Shown in pieces: positions 11,976-23,099 of a stretch of 64,000 nt of DNA. Both the position numbers and the translations under genes were made by a program. Under the pieces are notes generated by a model that saw only the letters and a list, made by a program, of their open reading frames with translations, searched no databases and was not told the DNA's origin. This DNA is from Symsagittifera roscoffensis (lineage: Eukaryota; Xenacoelomorpha; Acoela; Convolutidae). The first letter of the stretch is position 1; every line of letters starts with the position of its first letter. The DNA lies in assembly GCF_963678635.1 (NCBI RefSeq), contig NC_087062.1, positions 87,209,845 to 87,273,844 of the forward strand, given 5' to 3'.

Positions 11976-14397
11976 CTATTTATCTACAAGTTTCAGTGAA
12001 TAATTGAGTCCTTCATTGTTGTCCCAAAACTCACCCCTTGGGCCCTCAAACCGCAAACAGAACGAACATTTATCCATATCCGCCGAGGTCATGAACTCAT
12101 TTTGGAATATGAACCGGTCCACCGGTACTGTATGATGAGAAAGGTCATTATGCGTCACACTTGCACTGTAATGTGACTTGATCTCGTGGTACGTGCTCCA
12201 ATTGTTGAATGAAAATCGCAGCCACACCTCCTTTTCGAAACTCAAGTTGACCACCAGAATTGAACCGCTGACTTGGAATCCGTTGATGGCCAGTGACTCC
12301 AGTTGTATATTGTGCTCTGAAGCTTTCTTAACTAGAGCAGCATTGTTGGGAGACAAGAAAAATAGAGGCAGCCAGGTCTTCTCTACTTTTCTAGCCCGAT
12401 TATTGTTGTCGTAGCTGTTGGAATTATAGTTGAAAAAATAATCAGAAGAGTCCAACGCATCGAAATTGATTTTGGGATTAGGATCGTAAAATTTGATTCT
12501 CAGCAATTTAGAACCACATGCATCGGCAAAGCGGACGCTTTTTGCTGTTTTGCGTTTGGTTTTCTGTTGATTAGGTTGGCTAGTCTTGGATTTGTTGGAC
12601 TCATTGGTTTTGGGTCTTTCAATTATTTTGTCTTTTTGAATATTCTGAAGTGTCGCGTGTTCGGTTTTAGTGTAAGTCGGATTAGCGGTATCTTTTTTGC
12701 GGTCTGAATTTAGCTGCAAATTTATAATTTCATCGAGCAAGTCCTGTAGGAAAAATAGACTATCAGACGTTTCACTTCTTGACTTATTTGATAATATGGC
12801 ATCATCGCTGGAATAGTTTGCGTCTGTAGTTGCGCTTTTCTGAAATGAAAATTTGACATTGAATTGAAATTGGTTTTCACATATCATCAAACCTAATCTA
12901 GATGGCAGTAGGCTAACAAGCCGGAGGGCCAACAAGACGAAAAAAAATTATTTACCATCCAAAAATCCGAAAATGAAGATAAACGGTCCTTAAAGGCAGA
13001 AAACTTGAAAAAGTGTGTATTGTTGAAAATCGCCGATATGATCTAAATACGTAAGAGAAAGCCAAATAAAAGGTAGGGCGAAAATTCGTAACAGGCGACA
13101 GTTCGTAACAGGCGACAATTCGTAACATGCGACAATTCGTAACAAGGCATTGCCTTTCGCTCCCCTGCGCTTACATCCGGCACGAGAGGAATACTGCGCG
13201 TGAATCAGTATTCCCCGCCTAATCTACTGTTGCGAATTATCGGTTGTTACGAAATGTCGCCTGTTACGAATTGTCGCCTGTTACGAATTGTCGCCTCACG
13301 CAACTAAAATTTTATTCTTGTTTTTTTTTGGTTTCATCAGTGTCAAGAAAAAAGGCCGAAAAATAGTGACTGAAATGGTGCACTCTCATCACAAGACGAC
13401 GAGCAAGCACTATTTTCGCTATTTCTTTTTTTTCTGTTTATACGTTAATGCTATAATTATACGCTATGCCTTCATACCATCAGTAGGCTGTTCTTAGGTT
13501 CCGATTGTGAATTTATGTCTTACCCCCTCTTTGTTGGCCGCTGGTTCATTTTCTTTTTCATCCGTGCTCTTGTCCTCTGTTTCCGCGTCCAGCTTTTGTT
13601 TCGCATTCAGCAGCGAGTCAAGTGAAGCCGAAATCGTTTTTGCCAATGAGCCTCTGTCTATTGAACAGAGCTCCTCCCCTATTTTGAACATGCACAGCTC
13701 AATCGGAGAACTCAGGGGTCGTTGTCGAGCCCCCTTCCGAACACTGCCACTGCGCCGTCGCACCTGTAAGTTTTTTTTTATCATAAAAATATTGCATTCT
13801 TTTTCTGGGTGATGTTTAAATTTAATGCTCATTTATTATTTTCTGTATATTCCTTTCTAAGTTAATCTCTCCCATTTGAATTGTAGCTTATTATGCCCGT
13901 CGAGAGTATAGATTTTGATAGTTTTTTTTGGATTACCGGAAAAGTATGCAATCGCTAAATTTCTTTTTAACTAGCAACTAGTAATTAAAAGAATTTTGTT
14001 TGTATAGCCTAGATGTGTAGGCTTTTTGTAATCCCAAGAACCTCTCGTCATCTAGTGCCAATTTTATTGCTATTAATTGTAAAATAAAGTCCATATAAGA
14101 ATTAATCGTATCAACGAGGGCATATATCGGAGCCCCCAAATTGGTAGAAGCATTCCAGTCAAATAGTGAGGCATTAGAAGTGATTGCCTGAAATTATTCA
14201 TTGCTTACTTGTTGAGTGCATGAGTCGTCGAAAGACCACGAGCTCTGATCGGCTGAGTTGGCATTTGACTCTTCCGTTCGGATCAGCATGTCGTCGACTG
14301 TTGAAAAATGAGCTCCAGATTGGGATTGGACATTTTGCCACTGGCCAAACTCCCAGTCGTGCATGCTGTAGCTTCCATGAATAGCCCTGGTAGCCAT
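11976..14397 (-). CDS. Protein phosphatase 1 regulatory subunit 3-like glycogen-targeting protein
   Basis: Three coding exons on the minus strand, all joined in phase 0: 14209-14397 (63 aa), 13524-13763 (80 aa) and 11976-12839 (287 aa), giving 430 aa. Donors are GTAAGC and GTAAGA; acceptors are TTACTTACAG and TTTTCATTTCAG. The start ATG at 14397 sits in AGAAATGG. The long frame that begins further upstream at 12935 is intron read-through. The protein carries a PP1-docking RVxF motif (SVRF, about residues 244-247) followed by ADACGSKLLRIKF, then a C-terminal CBM21 domain (about 319-428) with NLSFEKEVWLRF, NNWSTY and WDNNEGLNY. In the family, RVxF binds the PP1 catalytic subunit and CBM21 binds glycogen, bringing PP1 to glycogen synthase and phosphorylase. 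The N-terminal half is low-complexity, Ser/Lys/Asn-rich. The paralogue (R3A-R3G) cannot be assigned. Confidence 0.9.
13077..13295. mobile_element. MITE with terminal tandem 18-mers, inside PPP1R3-like intron 2
   Basis: A ~219-bp element lies between exons 2 and 3. Each end is built of 3-4 tandem copies of a GGCGACAATTCGTAACA-like word, in opposite orientation at the two ends, giving inverted repeats of about 60 bp. The core (about 13141-13230, 'cttacatccggcacgagagg...tgcgcgtgaatcagtatt') resembles sequence at 24840-24930. I find no clear target duplication. The terminal word also resembles part of the 55-bp minisatellite at 33.6 kb. Confidence 0.7.
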
Positions 14398-16458
14398 TTC
14401 TTGGAACTCAATTAGGCAGTGTGTGTAAATGATTTAATTGGTTGGTGAATTAAGTGAATTGGTTGAATTAGTTGATCACGGAATTCAATTCCAACTGATT
14501 ATTGAAAGGTAAAGGTGAAGTCGAATTCACTTCGCAGATTTTGCTCAATTGTTTTCAAATGTTTGAACAAATTGATTTTTTCATGCGATATATGATCAAA
14601 TGTCTTCTATTAAGCAAATGCATGTGCAGCTACTGCAGATGAATATAAAACTGATGGTATAGTCAATTATGGTATTTGAAGCTACAAAAGTAATATAAAA
14701 TCAATTTTGTAATATTTAACAGTTCTTATAGAAAGAAGAACGAGAAAGAAGTACTATGAACGTTGGTATGAAACCACAGAAAAATAACAAACTTTTGCGG
14801 TTTTTGACTTCTTAATTTTTGAATATCTCAGTAGGACTATGGTGATTGAAAGAAAGAATTGAATGCAAATCAAAAAGCTATCAATTTGAGCGAATATCGA
14901 CTTCAATTTGATATTTAAAAACGATTATCTGCTGTGAAACGCTATCTTTTCTGTCTGCGTCAATATATTTTTTAAATAAATTTCAAGTCCTTCGGTCAAA
15001 TAGGTTTCTTTTTCTCGTGGTTTTTGCAGGAACAATGATTTCGTGATCCAACTGAATTTATTCAGGAAAGGTCAATTTTGGTATTAATTTATAATTTGAA
15101 GAGATTTTCTGTTTTTACTAATTGAAACCCTTAATCCTTGAGACGTCAATTGAAAAATTAAATATGTCTTGCTGTCAATCAAAGGGCTAGATTGCTAGTC
15201 GAGTTTGAGTTTACTTTTGAGGGCGGAATGGTCCGATTTGCAATCTCTCGAAGAGTAGAGGTAAATAAACGGGCTGGATTAAAAGATCGATCGGGATTGG
15301 GTTTTCTGCACGTGAGCTGGCTGGTTTGTTGCAGAATTTATTTACAGTTGGTTGTTCAACTCAATCAAAGGTGTAGTTATTAGAATATCTCATTAGGGAG
15401 GATTAGTTATCTCTGAACACTAGTTGACCAAACACTGTTCAATGTGTCTTTTCACTCGATAAGGGGGGGGGGGGATAACTTGCACGCAGTCGTACGTGTC
15501 ATTTGAGCTTCGGACTGTCTGAGAGTGGCGAAAATTAAATAAACTTACCCCTAACGCATTTCATATTTGGAAACTGTTTGAAGGGCGATTGACCAGCGGA
15601 GTATTTTTGTATCAACAAGTACATGGAAATTACAACTGGCTAAGTGGTTGATATTTTGATATTGAAGTTGCATTTCTGCCAGCGCATATTGGCCAAATTT
15701 GGTAGTATCTGGTCTGGTTTGGATCTCGTGAAGAGAACTCGTTATATACTAATAGCTGCTTATCTTCCAAATGGCGGCCTAAATAGAATAGCAAGAGAGG
15801 TAAAGGTGATTAGAAATGGCGCCAGTTGGTTCGCTGAACTGGAAGTGGTAGATCGGATCAGGTCGGGCTAGGGGAACTTATTGGAGAACACACGGAGTTC
15901 GCTGAACTGGAAGTGGTAGATCGGATCAGGTCGGGCTAGGGGAACTTATTGGAGAACACACGGAGTAGTTCAATTTGGGTAGTCTAGGAACAAGAATAAG
16001 GTTTAACAATGAGGCTAGTGACGTGATAACCCTACCCACCCGTGGATGAAATGGTGATTCTATCTACCCTGTCCTATAATTTAACGCAGCAGAAAATATT
16101 CGTTTCGCTCCAACTGGGCGCCGCTTACGATTTGAAAGAATGCTGTGAAAGGTAAAGGTAAAATTCAATACAGGGAAATAAAAAAGGAAAACGCTATTCA
16201 GAGAAAAAGAAATAAAAGTACACGCAGATATATTTTACAGCCCAATAGACCGTGCATTTGAGAAATTACCTTTTCAGTTTGATGTAAATTTTTCGGACAA
16301 TGGTTGCTTTGTTATTTTCCGCATTAGTGAAGTGAACATCCGACATACGGATTTACCACAAAGCGCCATATCTTGAACCCGAAATTACATCAGAGTAGTG
16401 TGAATTACAGCTGAATTACGTAATAATTGTATAACAACAGTAACAATCTGTTATCATG
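14398..16458. other. Intergenic; one perfect tandem duplication
   Basis: Upstream of the PPP1R3-like gene. Apart from the 68-bp tandem duplication listed separately and a G-run near 15463-15474, there is no supported gene. The frames at 15192-15383 and 15644-15871 are short, lack family motifs, and the second crosses into the tandem duplication. Confidence 0.5.
15830..15965. repeat. Perfect 68-bp tandem duplication
   Basis: Units 15830-15897 and 15898-15965 are identical. Both begin TTCGCTGAACTGG and end AACACACGGAG. Complete identity points to a recent event, or to an assembly artefact. Confidence 0.95.
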
Positions 16459-16612
16459 TTGCTTCACAAAATTAATTTTTGGCTCGTTGGTCTGATTTTT
16501 TTCCATTCCTTGGCCCTTCGGCTTGTTGGCCTTCTACTATCCGATAGGATTAGAGGGAATGGACGCTGATTGGTTGAATGCAAATGCGATTGTAATTTTT
16601 TGTGAAGTAACT
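16459..16612. mobile_element. Possible short MITE
   Basis: The ends are imperfect inverted repeats: GTTGCTTCACAAAATTA at the left and TAATTTTTTGTGAAGTAAC at the right, about 150 bp apart. The interior has a GC-richer patch ('ccttggcccttcggcttgttggcc'). No target duplication is clear. Confidence 0.35.
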
Positions 16613-19269
16613 GTCAAGGAAAGGATTAAATTTGATTAAAACTTCCTGTCGCAGCTCAGACTAAGTTCATTCACTCTAGCTATTCAAGTGACGTAAAAGG
16701 ACTGCTTTACCCTCAGTAAAATGTTACAGACAAAGAAGAAGTGATTATTTTTGTGGGTACATTGTTTATTAGATTTCAATAAGTCTTTTGTTAAGACTGC
16801 TTCAATGCTACGAAGGCTATTGGATAATGAGAAATTTTCCTTGTTTGGTTGCCTTATGCTTTTTTAGTGGGGTGAGCAGGATTGTTTGGACTTTTTTGTA
16901 CTACTCTTAGCTTTCTAATTCATCGAGATGACTTGGTTGATTCTTTCGATTCAATTCGCAAGACTGAGGCAACCTTTCCCAAAATTATTTTTTCGATTTC
17001 CCAGAGGAATAAGCTTTTGATCCTGTTTTCATAAATTGTGTAAATTTGATCAAAAAAGTGTCAATAGTGAGTTGGTCTTGAAGTTCAAAGAACTTTGAGG
17101 CCATATATTTTCCCCATTAAAAAAAAACCGTCAGTAGATTTTTTTCGGTTTCCTAGTGTCCATTGACTTCTCCAATTGTTTGTTTGCTACGAATCAAAAC
17201 GATTTGATGCAGCGCGACTGCAATTTGAACCCGCAATCATGATTGATGGGCACAATCACTACCAATGCACCACAGCGTTGGTCTCATGTTTTCTGTGGGA
17301 ACAAGTTTCAATTACTTCAGATTGCAATTTTTAGGCTGAAATTGTTTCGAGTTGGTTTGAAGGTTTATTCAGAAAAAAAATTTTTATCATTTTTTTTGTA
17401 CTCCTTTTCAGGTCTGTCTTTTTTTTCTGAAAAAAAAACAATTAAAAATGAGGCATGTTTTTCTCGGGTTTGTGCATTTTATTGCATGCAATAAGTTGAC
17501 CTCTAATTAAAAAATATTTTTGAGTTCAAATAAATGTCATTTGATAAAAGGAAGGCAAATAACGCTCTCCACTTAGAAAAAGGAAATGGTGTGAAAAAAT
17601 GTGAACGTCGTCTAGCTTCGAATGTGGAATTTAGTTATTAGATTTCCCAGCGGAATAATTTTTTTCTTTTTCAACCGGTTTTCTGAAGCTGGGTCAACTT
17701 TTCCGTAAAAGTGACAATCATTCTGGAATTTCAAAGATTCTGGAATTTCAAAGAGCTTTGACATTGTAATTTTTCTTCAAAATTCAAAAATTGAAAAAAA
17801 ATATTCAAAAAATTAGTCGGTATTTTTTTCTTTTCTTGAGGTAGTTGAATCTTTGATTGTCTGTTTGTCTGTTTTTTTGTAAAATTCTCTGGTGGTTTTT
17901 CGTATCTAGCTATTTGGGTTTTAATTTTTCGTCTGGGCGTTGGAGAAGCGTATAACAAGTACCTTGTGGAGCGTTATGTTTTTGTAGTTGTTTATCGCGT
18001 TTTTGTAAACCAATTTTCATACGCCAAATACGTATTTTTTTATGTCATAGAAAAAACGTTGAAACGTGGCTTGTTATTTTTGAAGTAATTCAAAGAATGC
18101 TTTTAGACTATCAAGTGTGGTAATCATTCAAAGCCTATTCAATCGTGATTGTGATTCTTAAAAAATCAAGGGAATTGATCTGAATTTTAATAAAACTACT
18201 TGTAAAAATCTCTGTAAATCCTTAAATCATGCATGCTCAAAAATTAATTTTGATAATTTTAACCGTATTTAAACATCTAATTATTTTTTTTGTGGTGAAC
18301 TTTTTACTTCAATCATTCTTGAGGCTTGATACCCAAGAAAGCAGATGTACCGAATAACAAAATTTTTGGAAAACAAGCAATTAATTTTTTTTGAATTTTA
18401 GCATTTATCACATCTGGCGTTGTTATTTTGACTTTTTTGAAATTTTTAAATTCAATGTTTTTTTGCTTGGAAAGTGACCCAATTTTATGAGACTTTGACG
18501 AGAACATTAGAGTTAGTTGAAATTTCCTATAGTGGATGACAAAATTTGAGCCAATTTTGTTGCGCATTTGAGCCATTAGTGTTCTTCCATAGGATGGTTG
18601 ACAGCAAATGTTCTCATTTGGTACAAGTGACAAAAGTTGCTACTTGGTGTTATGATCGGCGGAATTTGCCGTATTTTAGCTTGAATCGTATCAACAATTT
18701 GAGGTCTTGGTTTCATTGTTGAAGACTCAAATCCGATTGGTATGTTTACTCCCAGTAGCGTGCAGAAGGGAGGGGATTACGACGGCCCCTCTTCCTTCCT
18801 CAATTCTTCCTCTCCTTCTCAATTTTTGTAATTCGGCCGTCCCTTTAGCATAGATTTCTGACAGCCATTTCTAGCTGGTTATCCCTAAAAACGCGGGCCA
18901 GAAAAAACGCAATTTTTGGTCGAAGATTTCCAAGAAGTGCTCAAAAATTGCATTTTCAATAAATTTTGCGTACGGCGCAGAAAGTTTTTGCCAATGGTTT
19001 GGACAGAGCTCCAAAAAACCGAAAGGATTCACCACAACAAGGTCAACAAAGTTCTTTTTTAAAACCACCCGATGAATTTGATGTCTTTTTGAGAAATAAA
19101 AAGAAAATTTGTCCACCTTGCGTTTGCGTATGATTTTTTTTGTGCCTTAAAAGCCTACAAAAGTCTAAGGACTTTTTCGGCAGACTATTGAGAAAATATA
19201 TTTAACTTCGGCTATTGTGGCTTTTTTAAAAAAAGTGTTGGATTGTAAAATGCATGCAAAGCTAATGGC
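16613..19269. other. No supported gene
   Basis: AT-rich sequence with many T and A runs. The open frames at 17243-17494, 17731-17958, 18313-18633 and 18871-19116 have no recognisable motif and biased composition. A Pu/Py-rich patch at about 18760-18850 may be a decayed repeat. Confidence 0.45.
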
Positions 19270-21260
19270 CAGGGATGGACAGTTAGGGGAGCCGTATGTA
19301 TCTATGATAAGCCGTTGATACTGTCGCTAAACCACATCGAAAAAGCCTCTGAACGGGATCCAAAAAAGCCGCTGAAAATAACCTCCCCTCCTCTCCCTTA
19401 CTTTGGATATCTTAGGTGTTGTCAGCGACATTTGCCTTACAAATTTTCGTACCTGTTAGCTTTCAAATTCGTTAAAAAACGCCCCCATCAAAATGCAGTT
19501 TAAGTGATATATTTAACATTCTGAAGGTGAAATGGTCTGGCGTGATCAAGATATCAGGTTCGCTTATTCGAGCTGTTATCAGTGTTTATTGACACTCTTA
19601 GTCACAACCAACCTAAGTTCGATTGAGGCTGATTAGAACCCTAATTTGTCTTTTTATCATCAATAAGATCACCGAAATTTATTAACTCCCCCTCCTATGG
19701 CACATGATACATGGAGTAACACAATACCCCCCTCTTTCTTTGTAGTAATGGATAGGTTAAGCATAGATAAGATCTGATAATAGTGATCTATTGCTGCAAG
19801 AGAGTTAAAGGACTCCTATCAAATGCTTAGGATTGGGCGCCTCCATTGAGTATAACCTAAATAACCAATAAAAATTAGTGCAGCTGAACTGTTTGATTGC
19901 CAAGTACAAATCTATGGTCCGATGGTCTAAACTACGGCAGGTGTGTCATTCGTATTTAGTTTGGGTCAATATTCCAACCATTTAAGTGAGATAAACCAAC
20001 TGCATTGTGAGTGAGACCGACAAATTTGTTGCGTTTGAACTATAACTATTTGGCTGTATTTCGATTAACTAAAACTGATTGGTTGTGTTTCGTTCGATTT
20101 TGTCAATTACCGATAAGAATTTTCTTCTCAATATCTGACATGATTTGGTTGAAAGTCATATCTCTGATCTCAAAGGTACAGTATCAGTATAAAGAAGTGC
20201 AGAATTTCCTTTTTCAATGACTATCACAGATGGCTGTCATTTTCTCTGTTTCCCATTTTGGTAATCAAATATGATTTTTCAGATTATTTGATTGATATCG
20301 TCTTATTCGAAATCAGGAACCAACGCAACCTAGAATTCAATTCACAAACAACCCAAGGCAACCTCGATTCCCGAAACAATCAACAACCATTTACACGCCT
20401 GCAAAAAGTGTGCCTTAGCTTTTACCAGTCACAGGTAAGGCCAAAATAATCAACAAGCAGTGCGGTTCAGTTCTTTTTAAGAACACATTTCGCTCAAATG
20501 CGTGTTATCGAGTCGGAAGACAGACTTATCCAGGCAGGAACTGGTTAAACAGAATCGACTAATACATTTTTAAGCAGAATCGATTAATACAATTTAAAAC
20601 AATCGACTAATACATTTTTAAACAGAATCGATTAATAGATTTTTAAACAGAATCGACTAAAACATTTTAAAACAAAATCGACTAATATATTTTTAAACAG
20701 AATCGATTAATACAATTTGAAACTATTCGGGCTCGACCAGGACATGTACTTTGTTGCAACGCCAGCCAATTTTCTGCATATCAAAGGTTTCAGACGCCGT
20801 TTATTTTCTTTTTTTTTGTCGGCAGACTTACCACCTCACGGACTGAATAAAAACTAACTGGCCATTTTTTTCTCAAGCATTGACATTAATGTAGTTAATC
20901 GAGTTCCAGGACCATTTGCAGATTTTTATTCTGAAATTTTTTAACCTTGCGTTTTCGTTTTACTTAAACCACGAGTTAAGCGAATACAATTAGCCTTTTT
21001 GTTCCAACCGTTGAAAAGGGGGATGAACTTTGGATTTTGGTTGTTTTACTTTTTTCTTTTTTTTCCACAGAAAATCAGGTACTTAAAATAATCATTGCAA
21101 TGGGTCGAGTGGTATATCATATTAAAGCCCTTTCAACCATGATTCAAACAAAATTTTAAAAAGTTCAAAAAGTTTCCTAGTGTCGAGAAAAATTGGTTTC
21201 GAATTTTTTAGGTTCAGTCTAACTTCGATTGAGCAAAGCGAGCGATTCACGTTCGTTATC
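19270..21260. repeat. Dispersed repeat R1, copy A
   Basis: Diverged but collinear with 27195-28745. Shared stretches include 'ctatgataagccgttgatact...gctaaaccac', 'ggttaagcatag', 'ttgattgatatcg...ttcgaaatcaggaacc', 'aaccaaggcaacctcgatt' and 'atatcatattaaagcc'. The last portion also matches a fragment at 52660-52870. No conserved open frame runs through both copies, and no terminal repeats were identified, so the class of element is unknown. Confidence 0.7.
20547..20723. repeat. Short tandem repeat, ~25-28-bp unit, ~7 copies
   Basis: Repeats of an 'aacagaatcgactaatacattttt'-like unit with alternating 'gactaata' and 'gattaata' variants and small length changes. They lie within dispersed repeat copy A but are absent from copy B at the matching place, so the expansion came later. 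Confidence 0.9.
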
Positions 21261-21884
21261 TAGAAATTTAAGACAAAGAAAACTAAATTTTAGTAAAACG
21301 AAAAGAAAACTGTATAGCGCTTTCCAGGCAAAAGTTCAGCTTAATTTAGCGCTACCTTGGCTCATCACACCGCTTACAAGCAACGACGTCAATTTGAATT
21401 TTTTTTTTTAGTTTTTCTATGAAAATGGTCGGAGCATTCTGTGCTACTTGCAAGGAATCGGCTATCCTTGTTTTCGTCAAAAATTCTTCAAAAAATCAGC
21501 TAGTTTTGTTAAATTTCTTGAGTTAATTGACTTTTTTCCAACGGTCTGTGTTCAAATTTGTGAAGTAATTACCCAATTGCAAACATATTTGGCTTAATCT
21601 TAACCTTCTAAAATTAATGGTTTTCATCGATTACAACCGCCGTTTGCTCCATTTACAATTCATAATGCTTAATATGATTAAGACTTTGGCCTGCACATCT
21701 TTGTAAAATACAAAAAAAAAACAATTCCTTTGGCACAATCGGAAATGGGTTAAACTTTTGATCATACTTTTCGAAACTTTACCTGAAAATAGGTCGACCA
21801 AATTGTTTTTCCGAGCTCTCACAAATCACTGTATAATTTAAATTGGCCTTAAAAATTTTTTAGTGTCAGTCAGTCAAAAATGGA

Positions 21885-21980
21885 TATCTCAAAATAAAAC
21901 GAAGGTAGACTACCTTTGGGCAGTCAAGGGTTCGAATCCCTGAAAGAGGCGCCCGCCTCCCCCCCCCAATCCGCTACTGA
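21885..21980. mobile_element. Truncated hAT-type MITE fragment
   Basis: Shares 'gatatctcaaaata...acctttggg...gggtcgaatccct...ccccccaatccgc..ctg' with the complete element at 48601-48996. The left end is missing. It holds a GGTTCGAATCC string that looks like a tRNA B box, but no A box or tRNA fold surrounds it. It lies about 50 bp upstream of the ACBP start codon, so it may be in that gene's promoter or leader. Confidence 0.6.
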
Positions 21981-22033
21981 TCCCGCCATTAAAGTAGCTC
22001 ATTTGTCTTAGAGAAGCAATAACCTAACCCAGT

Positions 22034-22951
22034 ATGTCTGAAGCATTCAACAAAGCAGCGGAAGACGTGAAGAACTTCACTAGCAGACCGACAGACCAGG
22101 AGCTTCTGGACTTGTACGCACTGTTCAAACAGGCCACAGTCGGAGATGTGAACACTTCCAGGCCAGGCATTATAGACTTCAAAGGTACGCAAGCGCCCAA
22201 TCTATCTTGCCCCTTTTCACAGTTACATTGTTTGATTTAAAAAAATCATGAACGTAAAATGTATGTACTGATTTTCCGTCCTCTCAACTAGGAGATAAAT
22301 AACATTTTGTATATTCTGCTCTGTTCTAGAAACATGTGGGCTAGATTTATGAGTTTTTTCAAGTAATTTTTCAAGTAATATTCAAGTAATATTTTTCTAG
22401 TAATATTTTTTCAAGTAACATTTTTTAGACTGGATCAGATTGCACTGCAACGAATTCTTTTTCTGATTTCAAAAAGGTGTGTTAACATTCTGGTTATTGG
22501 ATTATTATTATTTGGCCCGCATTGAAAACTAATTTACATTGAGTATTCATTTAAAATAACCCAAATAAATAACCAGTCAACTAAAAGTCGAGTACTTTTT
22601 GAAATCGCTTTGGGTACATGCATGTGATGCTCTTAATCGAGATTTTGACACCACCGATCCGATAGCTCAAAAATTGTGACTTCCTTCCATTTCCGACAAG
22701 AGGAATCAAAGAAAAATTTCAACGAGCCTCCCACGGAAGCTTGTGATTCGAAAAAGTACTCAAATTTTAGTTGTCTAGAAGTTGTTGCGTCAGTTGTCAG
22801 TTTTTGTTGCAGTCGGTATAGTAACTAGTAATTTGCTGTGTTAGGCAAGGCCAAGTGGGACGCATGGGAGAAAATAAAGGGGATGTCAAAGGAGGATGCC
22901 GAGCAGAAGTACATCTCGATGGCAGAAGAGCTCAAGGCCAAGTACGCCTAA
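22034..22951 (+). CDS. Acyl-CoA-binding protein (ACBP/DBI family)
   Basis: Two exons, 22034-22184 and 22845-22951, encode 85 residues, the usual size for a stand-alone ACBP. The donor is AAAG/GTACGC, the acceptor is GTGTTAG/GC, and the split Gly codon joins IIDFK to GKAKWDAW. The protein carries the family signature FKQATVGD (the more usual form starts with Tyr), [28 protein letters not shown] and a C-terminal EELKAKYA. The family is a cytosolic four-helix bundle that binds long-chain acyl-CoA esters with high affinity and forms an acyl-CoA pool for lipid metabolism. The Lys/Trp of KAKW and the Tyr of QKYI are expected ligand-contact residues. No organelle-targeting sequence is visible. The start ATG is the first in frame after the leader, in cccagtATG. 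Confidence 0.97.
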
Positions 22952-23093
22952 CCTTTCTCTCATTCTTCTCTGCAAGCCCCGCCCCACCCTCCATGTAAAA
23001 CCCTGTCATCATCCGCCATCATAGAACAAAACAGACCATACCTATTTTGGTTCAGCATAATCTACACGATCTGAAATGTACTTAAATATTGTA

Positions 23094-23099
23094 AATAAA
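23094..23099 (+). terminator. Polyadenylation signal of ACBP gene
   Basis: AATAAA lies 143 bp after the ACBP stop codon, in 'gtaaataaaggagc'. It is the first canonical hexamer downstream. Confidence 0.7.

Noticed and set aside
12840-12935. A longer PPP1R3-like start at 12935 (MLALRLVSLL...)
   Set aside because: A strong acceptor TTTTCATTTCAG at 12840 and phase-0 upstream exons show this part is intron.
21930-21950. tRNA gene suggested by GGGTTCGAATCCCT
   Set aside because: Only a B-box/T-arm-like string is present; there is no A box, anticodon arm or acceptor pairing, and the sequence is part of a hAT MITE.
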